Assembly (NCBI RefSeq): GCF_029873635.1
Contig: NC_080423.1
Span: 87,837,191-87,901,190 of the forward strand
From: Malania oleifera
Taxonomy: Eukaryota; Streptophyta; Magnoliopsida; Santalales; Ximeniaceae
Direction: 5' to 3'
DNA length: 64,000 nucleotides
Positions 1-10,717 of this stretch are shown piece after piece. Both the position numbers and the translations under genes were made by a program. Numbering within the stretch: position 1 is the stretch's first letter; each line of letters opens with the position of its first letter. Below the pieces are notes generated by a model, which was not told where the DNA came from, made no database searches, and saw nothing but the letters and a program-made list of their open reading frames with translations.

Positions 1-1634
1 CTAGTCGATGAGGTCACCGTCTCATCGACGAGGTGTCTTCACTGCCTCATTGACGAGGTTGCCATTTTTTTGATGAGGAAGGCCGAGTCAAAGGTGCTAT
101 AAAAGATATTTTGGGTTGCTTAGTTACTAAGTTAGCAACTTTTCTATTCCTCTCTCTTTAGAATAGAAGGGCACTCTCTCTCTCTAGATTTCTTCGCCGT
201 TCATTATCTGATTTGATAATCCAAAGTTACCACGAGGATCAAGGAAGGATTCTCTACAAAACCTACGGATCGGAAACTCGTTCAAGGAATTTTCGGGTTT
301 TGGCATAAAATCGAGGTAAGGCTCAGTTTTCTTTTCTAATCCAGTAGTTTAGTAGAGAGCGGAGTTGTGAGTATTTTTTGTATTGTGTTTTGTAGGTTTT
401 GAGAACTCGGTACGCTGTTTTGGAGTCGAGAGTTCGGGATTGGTCTTTTAGGGGAAAGGTAAGGGAATACAATTTATATTAGTTATTTTTGAAATTGAAC
501 TCGGTAAAGCTATGGTTCGCGGTCCTGTGTGCGTTTTGGTTACTCATTTGGGGGGATCTAATGGGTAAAATTATGAGTTTTTCATGTTATAGTTTTGGGA
601 AAAAAAGGGTATTGGGTTGCATCCCTGGTTTTGTTGAAAACCGTTTGTATAGTGATTTGTACTGGGTAATAGGAATGATCGTGTCTTTACTTTGTTTTGA
701 ACTGTATATGATTGGAAAACATGATTTTTCAGATTACCAGATGGGTGTGGTTTGTTTGGTTATATGAGTATGCATGATTGTGTTTTGTTGAAATGCAATA
801 GGAACTGGGTTTCGAGTTGTTCTAGGTACTGGAAGAGTGTCTGGCTCTATATCCGTGGGCGTATAAAATTGTTAGGCCATGTTTGGCAAGAGTGTCCGAC
901 TCTATATTCGAGGGCGTGAGTCTTTTCGGTTGATCTGTGGATCAACCAAATTGCGCTGGTACGATGCCATGAGAGCCTAGGGCTACGTCATGTGCCAGTG
1001 GCGCCGTGTATCGCGAGCCGGCTACGGGTTGACTCCAGATATCATGAGCTGGATGTGGGTTGAGGGGTATGACGAGACAGGGTAGATCATGGGCATGCGT
1101 ATGCGTGTGTGTGCGTGTATGCACTATACTAGAACTGTATTGTGAAAATACTGGAATTGCATTTAACTGTGTATATTTTGCTATCATGATAACACTCGAT
1201 TGCCACACACCAATATAACCTATGTTTGCCTTACTGAGATGTTTCTCACCCTTGCTGTATGTACATATTTACAGGTCATTTGAGTAACCAGAACTAGCAT
1301 CCTGGTGTTGGGAGCGTAGTGGCCAGCGTACTGCGCATAGTGCTTGGGTAAGTGTTAGGACTTTTATTTCATGGGTTTCCATTTTTGGGGTATGTTGGCA
1401 CCCAGATGTACGTTTTGTATGTATGGAGCCTAGACTCCATTTTTGTATAGACTCTAGTATGGTACTGTATATGTATAGAAAGACCATTTTTCGCTGTGTA
1501 TATGATTTGTATATGGATGTGTATAGGGTGCCTGGGAACCTCTCGGGGTCGAACCCTAATTCATTATGTCGTGTCATTGGTTATTTGCATGATACAGGGA
1601 CATGTGTTCCCAATTTCGAGTTCGGGGCGTGACA
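1..1634 (+). repeat. 5' LTR of the gypsy element, start missing
   Basis: Position 1 corresponds to about 8752 in the 3' LTR, so roughly 185 bases lie before the window. A TATA box (TATAAAA) is at 98-104. The LTR ends with GGGCGTGACA at 1634, just before the primer site. Upstream of the TATA box are decayed copies of a CGTCGACG palindrome, several altered to CATCGACG or CATTGACG, the change expected from loss of methylated cytosines. The 3' LTR has a roughly 31-base insertion near its end that is absent here. Confidence 0.92.
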
Positions 1635-1637
1635 GCT

Positions 1638-1650
1638 TTGTATTAGAGCC
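1638..1650 (+). other. Primer binding site for initiator tRNA-Met (decayed)
   Basis: Four bases after the LTR end, the sequence TGTATTAGAGCC resembles the plant tRNA-iMet 3' complement TGGTATCAGAGC with two changes. It fixes the left edge of the internal region. Confidence 0.75.
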
Positions 1651-1964
1651 AACCAGGTTGTTAGGTCTTGTAGACTTGGTTAGGTGTAGTTTTGTGTACA
1701 TACCAGAGTATAGGAGTGGGAAAAGGGATGGGTAGAGTCGGTCGAGGGTTTTTTTGTTGCTAGACAGGGATTCGTTGGTCTTGTTCCGTATTTTTTCTAG
1801 GATGACGATTTCAGTAAAATCATGGCAAACCATTGATGACTTTCGTGTTGATGTGATAGGACAGACCTAGGTCTGTGAGATGATAGTTAACATGATTATG
1901 TGTCAATTATTGTGTTAACTGTAATTGCGTAAGAATGCTGATAGGTTCCTTTTGTATTTTCAAA

Positions 1965-2870
1965 ATGGAGCCCAACGATAATAATTTGGAGAGTGGCTCC
2001 GAAGAGACTGCAAGTGATGAGTCTCCTTCAATGCCTCGGGGTTTGACGAGGCAGGTCATGCGGGAGATCGGGTAGAGTGTTAGGAGGCGTGAATGCTCTC
2101 CTACTGTTGCGGGGTGTACCATCGAGAGGTTCACACGTATACACCCTCTGGTGTTTTCAGGAGGATCCGACCCGCTAATGGCGGAAGATTGAGTCGAGAA
2201 GACCGAGAGGATTCTGGAAGTTCTCCACTACACAGAGAAGTAAAGGGTCCTATACACTACCTTCCAGTTGTTTGGTAAAGCGGGCAGTTGGTGGACTGCC
2301 GTGAATCTGCTGGAGAAGTAGAGAGTCAGTGTTGCAAAGAATTGAGCCATTTCAAGGAAGTGTTCTTCGAGAGATACTTCCCGGCCTCCACTCACGATGC
2401 GAAGGCGGATGAGTTTTTTGCTTTGTCGCAAGGAGATATGATGGTGCAGGAGTACAGTGCCCAGTATATAGAGCTATCCCGCTTTGCGCCGTGTTTGATC
2501 TCGAGCGAGTATGAGAAAACTCGAAGATTTGAGAAATATTTGAGGAAGGATATTCGCAAATTAGTGGGTATGCTTCAGATCCGCGAGTTCTTAGTTTTGG
2601 TAAATAAGGCCACGGTGATCGAGACCGGCATCCGAGAGGATAAGGTGGATCAGGAACCGAAGAAGAGGACAGAACCTTCTGGTTCTCTATCGGGATCTCA
2701 CCAGGGATTTTGGAAGAAAAGGAAAAAAGGCTCATGTTATCGTCAGAATATCGAGTGCTAGGGTACTTAGGCTAGTCAAACGTAGGATCATTGTACCAAG
2801 TGCCTCAGATGGCACGAGGGCGAGTGTCGGTCATTTAGGGGTAACTACTACAACTGTTGGGTACCGAAGC
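1965..2870 (+). pseudogene. gag: gypsy gag (capsid and zinc knuckle), broken
   Basis: An ATG at 1965 opens an acidic N-terminal stretch that stops near 2074. After a frame change, an open stretch at 2288-2761 encodes a typical plant gypsy capsid region, with FFERYFP and the EYSAQY/LSRFAP motifs, ending in a basic tail. A TAG at 2759 breaks it. Past the stop, a cysteine-rich motif of the form C-x2-C-x3-H-x4-C at about 2791-2830 is the nucleocapsid knuckle. Capsid coats the element RNA in the cytoplasm; the knuckle binds RNA. The gag and pol portions share one frame, as expected for a single polyprotein. Not functional. Confidence 0.85.
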
Positions 2871-2875
2871 GAGAC

Positions 2876-3673
2876 ATGCCTGCTTCTAGTGTGAACCGAG
2901 GTAGCAATCTGTTAATTTGGCCAACTATCCAGGCGAATATAGCTCTGGCTAGAGTATACTCTCTTACTCCAGCGGATGCTGAACATATAGGGAACGTAGT
3001 GACAGGTACCTTATTATTGATTTCAAATAAAACTTCTATTTTGTTTGATTCAGGTGCGGCCCATCCTTTTATATTTGTAAGTTTTGTTAAACTGTGTGGG
3101 GTTGAGACCTAAGTCATGAATAAGGTATTGTCTATTGCTACACCATCTAGGAGTATATCATTCTGCAGGAGGATGTTAGCAAACTGCCCAGTGTTAATTC
3201 AGGGACAGCTGCTACTGGCAAATTTTAGGGTATACGATATGTCGGGGTTTGATGTCATTCTGGGGTTGGATTCGTTGTTCTCCAATTATGTTGTAATTGA
3301 CTGTCATAGGAAGATAGTAGTTTTCAGATCTCCTTGGGAGCAGGAGTATGAATTCGTGGGATCGTGTGTGCGTTCGACACCACAGGTTCTATCGGCATTA
3401 CAGGCGAGAAGGTTACTCTTGGACGGGTGTCAGGGGTACCTAGCTTGTGTGAAGGAACCGTCGCGAGATGAGTTGAGACTCGAGGATATTCGGATGGTCA
3501 GTGAGTTCTCGAATGTGTTTTCAAAAGATTTACCTGGTTTGCCTCCGGATCGTGAGGTGGAGTTTGCAATAGAGTTTTTTCCTGGTAAGGCATCGATCTC
3601 TAAAGCTCCGTACCAGATGGTTCTAGCAAAACTTCGAGAGTTGAAGAAGCAGTTGCAGAAATTACTGGACTAG
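2876..3673 (+). pseudogene. pol: gypsy protease and linker to reverse transcriptase, broken
   Basis: The aspartic protease active site DSGA lies near 3048-3059, preceded by the usual strand with ISNKTSILF. A stop at 3110 interrupts the domain. The frame resumes at 3116 with the rest of the protease fold (MSGFDVILGLDSL) and the linker up to the start of reverse transcriptase, where another stop is present at 3671. The protease would cut the Gag-Pol polyprotein. The stops rule out a working enzyme. Confidence 0.85.
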
Positions 3674-4440
3674 GGCTTCATTCGACTGAGTGTTTCGCCC
3701 TGGGGAGCTCTAGTATTGTTTGTGAAGAAGAAGGACGAGTTGATGCGTATGTGCATTGATTACTGTGAGATCAACAAGGTGTCTGTGAAGAACCATTACC
3801 CGTTGCCTCGTGTTGATGATCTCTTTGACCAGCTTCAGGGAACACAGGTCTTTTCAAAGATCGATCTATAGTTAGGGTATCACCAGGTAAGGGTTCGATC
3901 TGAAGATGTTGCAAAGATTGCTTTCTGAACCAGATATAACCACTATGAATTCTTGGTTATGTCGTTTGGGTTGACCAATGCTCTGACAGTGTTCATGGAT
4001 CTGATGAACAAGGTTTTCCATGAGTACCTAGACTACTTTGTAGTGGTATTTATTGATGATATTCAAGTAAACTTGAGGAGTACGGAAGAGCATGAGAACC
4101 ATTTGAGGCTAGTATTACAGGTTTTGCGGGAAAAGAAGCTGTATGCTAAACTAAAAGTGTGAATTTTTGTTGAATCAGGTGGAATTCTTAGGCCATGTGG
4201 TGACTGGTGATAGTATATCAGTTGATCCTAGTAAGATCGAGGTTGTGGCCAACTGGGTAAGACTGAAGAGTGTGCAGGAGGTTTCAGAGTTTTCTAAGAC
4301 TGGCGAGTTATTATCGTTAGTTCGTGGAGGGGTTTTCTAAATTGTCTAGGCCTCTGAATCAATTGACTAGGAAGGGAGTGAAGTTCGAGTGGACCAGTGT
4401 TTGTGAGCAGTGTTTTCAGGAGTTGAAGCATAGGCTCTAG
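3674..4440 (+). pseudogene. pol: gypsy reverse transcriptase, broken
   Basis: Translation shows the conserved reverse-transcriptase blocks: GFIR..SPWGA, MCIDY.EINK, YPLPR.DDLFDQL, FSKIDL, the MSFGLTNA block and the catalytic FIDD at 4049-4060. At least three in-frame stops and one frameshift occur. The enzyme copies element RNA into DNA using the tRNA primer. The usual YxDD is VFIDD here, which is normal for plant gypsy elements. Confidence 0.9.
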
Positions 4441-4926
4441 TTTTGAGCATTCCTTCTGGGGTAGCAGTTTTGTGATTTATAGCGACGCGCCTTTGAAAGG
4501 TTTGGGCTGTGTGCTTATGCAGTAGAGTAAGGTAATTGCTTATGCTTCTTGGCAACTAAAAGATTATGAGAAGAATTACCCTATGCACGATTTGGAATTA
4601 GTTGCTGTTTTATATGCATTGAAAATCTGCGACACTACTTGTATGGTGTGCGGTGCGAAATTTTCATCGACCATAAAAGCCTCAGGTACTTTTTCACATA
4701 GAAGGAGCTGAATATGAGACAGATACGGTGACTTGAGTTGATCAAGGACTACAATTGTGTCATCAGTTATCACTCGGGGAAAGCTAATGTGATGGCTGAT
4801 GTGTTGAGTCGGAAGTCAGATCATGGAGTAGCATTTGTGGTTGTAGCTCAGCGTCACATTAGATAGGATTTGGAAATCTCAGGTATAGAGTTAGTGAGTG
4901 GTGATCATCAGGCTTACCTTGCAAGT
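4441..4926 (+). pseudogene. pol: gypsy RNase H, broken and cut by an insertion
   Basis: The translation contains [32 protein letters not shown], the [10 protein letters not shown] block and ending NVMADVLSRK, all RNase H hallmarks of Ty3/gypsy. Several stops are present. The last 131 bases (4796-4926) are repeated at 6733-6863 on the far side of the insert that follows. Confidence 0.85.
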
Positions 4927-6732
4927 GCACAGTATTGTAGTTCTATAATATAATGATGTGTAGATAATCGTTCTCAGAGATTGATGTCTTAATTTTACCA
5001 AGTACCGAAATTTTACTAACCTTGATTTTATTTAGAAAAATTAATAATTTTAGACTGCAAAATTTAAACAAAGCTACTTTAAATAAACTATTCAGGAGAA
5101 TTTAAAACTGGATACTGCGTGTCAAATTGATGATGGTGAAAACTTCTAGGAAACCGATTTCACATAGTTTCTCACTATGCTTAACTCATTTAGTTAATTT
5201 AACTTCGTTTTTTCTGTTTGTTAGAAAATCGCCAATTTTTCCAAAAGCCTCTTTCGATAGTCAATCGGAACCTATTCTTGTTTATTATTTAACATAAGAG
5301 TATGCAAATTAATAATGCAAGAACGCAGTAAGACTCTCGATTTTTAATGCTACGTAGGTTTATACAAGTCTTTTCATCTCTATATTTACCTACTCTGAAT
5401 TATCCAAGATCTATCCTATAATCCCCCCTTTCGGTAGCAAATCACAAGACTAAAATCATTTAATTAATGGCCAGTTAATTAAAAGTATTAGGCACAGAAT
5501 AACTCAAACAAACATTAATGAAAACTACTTCAGATTAGTATCAAAGAGCAAGCATAGTTCGAAACTGGCTACATCGTTTTCCTAGAATTCAAAAATTTAG
5601 TTCATTTCGAAAATTAAATCCAACATAACAGATCTCACCATATTTTCTTCAATTTAGAGCGTACGGAAAAGATTAACACTCGCCGCACCGCCGTCGTGCG
5701 TCACGAACACTGCCGTTGTTTGCTGCCTTCCGATTCTGAAAAGATATTATTTTTGCGTGCTTCCAACTCCCCTTTGTTGGCTGTGTGTATATTTTCGCAG
5801 CACCCCCAAAAGAAAACCACAAGAAAGCTCCCAAAAAGATAATTTTTCCAAGAAAATTTTTGTGGTTTTGCCTCCTTTGTGTGTCTAACCAAGAAAAATC
5901 AATCCTTTTTTTTTTTCTCCTATGGTGTGGCCTTTTCTCTCTCCAGCCCAACGCACACTGCCCCCTTTCCTCTCTTCTTGCACACGGCTCTCTCCACAAG
6001 GAAACCCCCCTCTTTGACTTTTCCATTCCTTTCCTTTTGTCCTTTCTTTCTTTGCTTTTCTTTTTTTCTTTCCATTCTTTTGTCTTTCCTTTCTATGTAC
6101 CCAGCACCTCACCCTTATGAGATGACCCGGCTCCATGGCCAGGTCACATCTCATTTTTTTTTTTTATTTTTTTAATTTTTTTTCAAAGGTACACGAACTG
6201 CCCTCCTATTTCAACCCACTTTCGACCCTCTTACAGCTTGTAACTCTCAAAGCTTAAAACACAAAAGATGTAGATCTCTTTTTCATATTTTCCCATAATT
6301 TTGAATTGTCTCAATCGGAGCTTGGATGAGAAAGTTATGCAAAGATTATGAAGAATTGTCGAAATAATCCATAAAACGGCGTTTGCTAACTTCATGTCTG
6401 ATTTTGGCCTTGATGCTGCCAGTATTTTGCAAAACACAAAACACGAAAATTGTAGATTGTTTTCTTATATTTCTATGGCATCTTGAATCATCTGAATCAG
6501 AGGTTGGATGAGAGAGTTACGCATAGATTGCAAAGTACCGTCAGTTTTTTAGCTTCCAACAATTGCTCTGCAATAAAAAACACCAAAATTTCATACATTA
6601 CTCAATAAAACCCAAATTTTATAAATAGAACATAATGTTAGAATATTGAGAGTAATTAGGCATTTAATTGCAAAATAAGATTCCCAATGCATGAATTAAA
6701 GCACCTAATTACACAATTTAAGCGCGTAATCA
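4927..6732. mobile_element. Unclassified 1.8 kb non-coding insert inside the gypsy pol
   Basis: Gypsy similarity stops abruptly at 4926 and resumes at 6733 with a second copy of the preceding 131 bases. The insert is AT-rich, with a pyrimidine-rich block (5870-6090) and a T-rich block at 6150-6185. It holds two diverged direct repeats of about 100 bases (about 6254-6350 and 6429-6530), each carrying a GGATGAGA.AGTTA core. I see no believable protein; the open frames are low-complexity. The left edge (GTGCACAGTATTGTAG) and right edge resemble non-autonomous repeats I have seen in other plant genomes, but I cannot name the family. Confidence 0.6.
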
Positions 6733-6863
6733 CTGATGTGTTGAGTCGGAAGTCAGATCATGCAGCAGCATTTGTGGTTGTAGCTCAGTGCCACATTAGA
6801 CAGGATTTGGAAATCTCAGGTATAGAGTTAGTGAGTGGTGATCATCAAGCTAACCTTGCTAGT
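6733..6863 (+). repeat. 131-bp duplicate of host gypsy RNase H/connection sequence
   Basis: This matches 4796-4926 with only about eight differences and lies directly after the insert. It is far longer than the 5-bp target duplication made by LTR elements, so ordinary transposition does not explain it. Confidence 0.9.
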
Positions 6864-8307
6864 TTGGTGGTTTAGCCGATTTTGTTTGAGCATATAAAAG
6901 TCGTGCAGGCTTGTGATGCGAAGTTGACAGAGGTTGTGAAAAAGGTACAGTAGGGATTGGCTATAGAGTTCAACATCTCTGAGGGAGGTGTGTTGAGGTT
7001 TGGGACCAAGTTATGTGTTTCGAACGACGATGAGATCAGAAAGACGATTCTGGAGGAAGCGCATCGTTCTTTGTATACGGTACATCCAGGTAGTACAAAG
7101 ATGTATCAGGACTTGCGTGAGACCTTCTAGTGGAGTGGTATGAAGAGGTATATTGCTTAGTTTGTGGAGTAGTGTCTGACGTGTCAGTAGGTGAAAGCTA
7201 AACATCAAAGGTCGGCAGGGCCATTGCAGCCTTTGCCTATTTCGGTGTGAAAACGGGAGCACATTTCTATGGACTTTGTTACCAGATTGCCGCCAGATTT
7301 TCATGGGTAGAATGCCATTTTGATGATCGTGGAAAGATTGACGAAATCTACTCATTTCATACCGATGAAGGTTAGCTACCCTTTGAGTAGGCTAGCAGAC
7401 CTGTACGTGCAAGAGATAGTTCGAATGCACGGGGTACCGGTGTCCATTGTATCAGATCGAGACATGAGATTTACCTCTTATTTCTAAAAGAGCTTGTAGG
7501 AAGCATTGGGGATGAAACTTACTTTTAGTACAGTGTTCCATCCCCAGACAGATGGAAAGTAGGAGAGAACAAAACAAATCTTGGAAGATATGTTACGGGC
7601 TTGCATGTTATACTTTGGTGGCAGCTGGTTACAGTTTATGCCGCTTGTAGAGTTTGCCTATAACAATAGCTTCCAAGCTAGTATCGGGATGGCACCGTTC
7701 GAAGCTTTGTATGGTCGGAGGTGTCGATCTCCTCTATATTGGGATGAGGTTGGTGAACGTCAGGTGTTAGGACCTGAACTTGTGCAACAGGCGTCTGAGA
7801 AGGTGGGTTTGATCCGGGATAGGATTAAATCAGTTCAGAGTGGGCAAAAGAGTTACGCAAATGTTCACCGTTGTGAATTGGAGTTCGAGGTAGGGGGTAA
7901 GGTATTTCTGCGAATCGCTCCGATGAAAAGAGTGATGAGATTTGGGAAGAAGGGCAAGCTAGACCTGAGATATATCGGACGATTCAATATTTTTGAGCGA
8001 GTGGGTCCGATAGCTTATAGAATTGCATGATCCCCAGCACTCTCGAAGGTTCACGATGTGTTTCACGTATCCTTATTGAGGAGATACGTGCTGGATCCTT
8101 TGCATGTCGTTAGTTACGAGGACTTGGAAATTGGGAATACTTTAGCGTACGAAGAGTTACCTATTTAGGTTATGGACTGTAAAGTTCAGAAGTTTCGCAC
8201 CAAAGAAATACCATTAGTAAAGGTATTGTGGCGGAACCATGAGGTCGAGGAAGCTTCTTGGGAACTGGAAACGGAGATACGCCGGAAGTATCCACAGTTG
8301 TTCTAGT
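6864..8307 (+). pseudogene. pol: gypsy integrase with C-terminal chromodomain-like tail, broken
   Basis: The zinc-binding part is visible as HRSLYTVHPG followed by CLTCQ. The catalytic core shows SMDFVTRLP, VSDRDMRF and FHPQTDGK. An open stretch at 7581-8030 carries the late core and the GPIAYRIA domain, and the tail ends with KVLWRNHEVEEASWELE at about 8220-8280. Such a tail is typical of chromoviruses such as Tekay. At least six stops occur, several being TAG in place of tryptophan or glutamine codons, which fits cytosine decay. The enzyme would join element DNA to the chromosome. Confidence 0.88.
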
Positions 8308-8551
8308 GTATGCATATTACCCTACTTTGTATGGAATACGTGGTTAGTCTTTGGGAGTGTGTGTATTTGTGAACTCCTATGATGATATGTGTATGTAACC
8401 ATGGTATTCCTCTGCCATAAGTGAAGGTATATATGTATATTTTGTGATGGGGCTGCATCATGGTAGTCGCCAATTTTTCTATTCTAGAGTCGAGTGCATG
8501 TATGTATGAGTTCGTAAATGAGAGATTGCAAATTTCGAAGATGAAATTTTT

Positions 8552-8566
8552 GTAAGGAGGGGAGGT
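8552..8566 (+). other. Polypurine tract of the gypsy element
   Basis: The purine-rich run AAGGAGGGGAGG lies directly before the 3' LTR start TGTAAGAACCCG. It would prime plus-strand DNA synthesis. Confidence 0.85.
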
Positions 8567-10416
8567 TGTAAGAACCCGAACCGTAATATATGAATTTAAA
8601 TAATTATGAGAAGGGTAAAATTGAAATTTGAGCAGGCTTCGTCGACGAAGCTAGGTTTCGTCGACAAAGGCCTTGTACTGCTCGTCAACGAAGTTCAGAG
8701 GCTCGTTGACGAGGAGAAGCCGAGGAGTTTTGGGAAATCCAAAATCTCAGGCTCGTCAATGAGGTCACCGTCTCGTCGACGAGGTGCTTTAGTGCCTTGT
8801 CGACGAGGTCGCCATTTTGTCGACGAGGATGGCCGAGTCAAAGGTGCTATAAAAGATATTTTGGGTTGCTTAGTTGCTAAGTTAGCAAATTTTCTATCCC
8901 TCTCTCTCTATAACTCGAAGGGCACTTTCTCTCTCTAGATTTCTTCGCTGTTCATCGTCTGATTCGATAATACAACGTTACCATGAGGGTTAGGGAACGA
9001 TTCTCTACAAAACCTACCGATCGGAAACTCATTCCAGGAATTTTCGAGTTTTGGTGTAAAATCGAGGTAAGGCTCGGTTTTCTTTTCTGATTCGGTAGTT
9101 TGGTAGAGAATGGAGTCGTGAGTATTTTCTGTACCGTGTTTTGTAGGTTTTGAGAACTCTGTTCACTGTTTAAGAGCCATAGAGTTTGGAATTGGTCTTT
9201 TGGGGGAAAGGTAAGGGAATACAATTTATGTTAGCTGTTTTTGAAATCGGAGTCGATAGAACTGTGGTTCTCGGTCCTGTGTGCGTTTTGGTTACTCATT
9301 TGGGGGGATCTAACAGGTAAAATTATGGGGTTTTCATGTTATAGTTTTGGGAAAAAAGGGGTATTGGGTTGCATCCCTGGTTTTGTTCAAAACCATGTGT
9401 ATATTGTGATTTATATTAGGTAAAAGGGATGGTCGGGCCTTAACTTTGTTTTGAACTGTATATGATTGGAAAATATAATTTTCAAATTACTAAATGAGTG
9501 TGGTTTGTTTGGTTATATGAACATGCATGGTTGTATTTTGTTGAAATGCAACAGGAACTGGGTTCCGAGTTGTTCCAGGTACTGGAAGAGTGTTCGACTC
9601 TATATCTGTGGGCGTATGAAATCGCTAGGCCATGTTTGGAAAAAGTGTTCGGCTCTATATTCGAAGGCCTGAGCCTTTCCAGTTGATCACTAAAGGGTGT
9701 GGATCCACCAGTTTGCGCCGGTACGATGTCATGGGAGCCTAGAGCTACGCCATATGCCAGTGGCGCCGTGTATGGCTGGCCGGATATTGGCCGACACCAG
9801 ATATCTTGAGCTGGCTGCCGGTAGAGGGGTGTGACGACACTGAGTAGATCATGGGCGTGCGTATGCGTGTGTGTGCGTGTATGCACTGTACTAGAACTGT
9901 ATTGTGAAAATATTGGAATTGCATTTAACTGTGTATATTTTGCTATCGATAACACTCGAATGCCACACACCAATATGACCTGTGTTTGCCTTACTGAGAT
10001 GTGTCTCTCCCCTACTGTACGTACATATTTATAGGTCCTTCAAGTAACCGGAACTAGTGTCCTGATGTTGGGAGCATAGTGGCCGGTGTACTGCGGGTAG
10101 CACTTGGGTAAGTGCTAGGACTTTTGTTTCGTGGGTTGCCGTTTTGGGGTATGTTGGCACCCGGATGTACGTTTTGTATGTATCGAACCTAGACTCCGTT
10201 TTTGTATAGACTCTAGTATGGTACTGTATATGTATAGAAAGACCCTTTTTTCCGCTATGTATATGATTTGTATATGGATGTTTATAGGGTGTCTGGGAAC
10301 CTCTCAGGGTCGGACCCTCATTCATTATGTTGTGTCATTGGTTATTTGCATGATACAAGAACATGTTAGGTTACTAAATCACCCCTAGGTCCTAATTCCA
10401 GGTTTGGGGCGTGACA
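8567..10416 (+). repeat. 3' LTR of the gypsy element (1850 bp)
   Basis: It starts TGTAAGAACC after the polypurine tract and ends GGGCGTGACA. The TATA box is at 8848-8854. Between 8638 and 8830 are eight copies of a palindromic CGTCGACG-type motif, mostly in the form CGTCGACGAGG, ending about 20 bases before the TATA box. A TG/CG-rich tract lies near 9856-9885. It is the reference for placing the truncated 5' LTR. Confidence 0.93.
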
Positions 10417-10717
10417 CATTTGATAAGCACGATTCATGGGGCATATAGGAGTGAGCACGACTCACTTAAATGGTCCGTTTGATGTGCACAACTCAAGAGG
10501 CTATGGGGACCTGCCTATTTGATGAGCCTAGCTCATGAGAGAGGCGGGCCCAGAGAGGGGGGGGGGGGGGAGAGCGATCAGTTGTGTACTAGCTAGCTCG
10601 GATTGAGCTGGGTAATAATAAGGACGGCTTCGATTGAGCCGAATGGTGAATATAATGGTTCGAAATGAGTTGATAATGATAACTAGCTATTCCGAGGGAG
10701 CTAATCACAGTAGATAT

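Larger units (their letters stand above)
1..10416 (+). mobile_element. Ty3/gypsy LTR retrotransposon, Tekay-like, inactivated; 5' end beyond the window
   Basis: The order is LTR, tRNA-Met-like primer site, gag, protease, reverse transcriptase, RNase H, integrase, polypurine tract, LTR. This order (integrase last) defines Ty3/gypsy. The terminal integrase extension and LTR style suggest the Tekay chromovirus lineage; that lineage call is inference. The visible LTR parts align over their whole shared length. The reading frame has many stops and some frameshifts, so no protein can be made. A foreign segment interrupts pol at 4927-6732. The 5' target duplication lies outside the window; the 3' one would be the five bases after 10416. 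Confidence 0.93.

Noticed and set aside
942-1208. Possible small protein with HTHTHTH runs in the gypsy LTR
   Set aside because: It comes from the GTGTGC repeat near 1090-1120; the equivalent in the 3' LTR has a different frame.
5673-6175. Overlapping open frames on both strands in the gypsy insert
   Set aside because: They arise from pyrimidine-rich low-complexity DNA (FFFF, LSLL runs) and have no recognisable domain.
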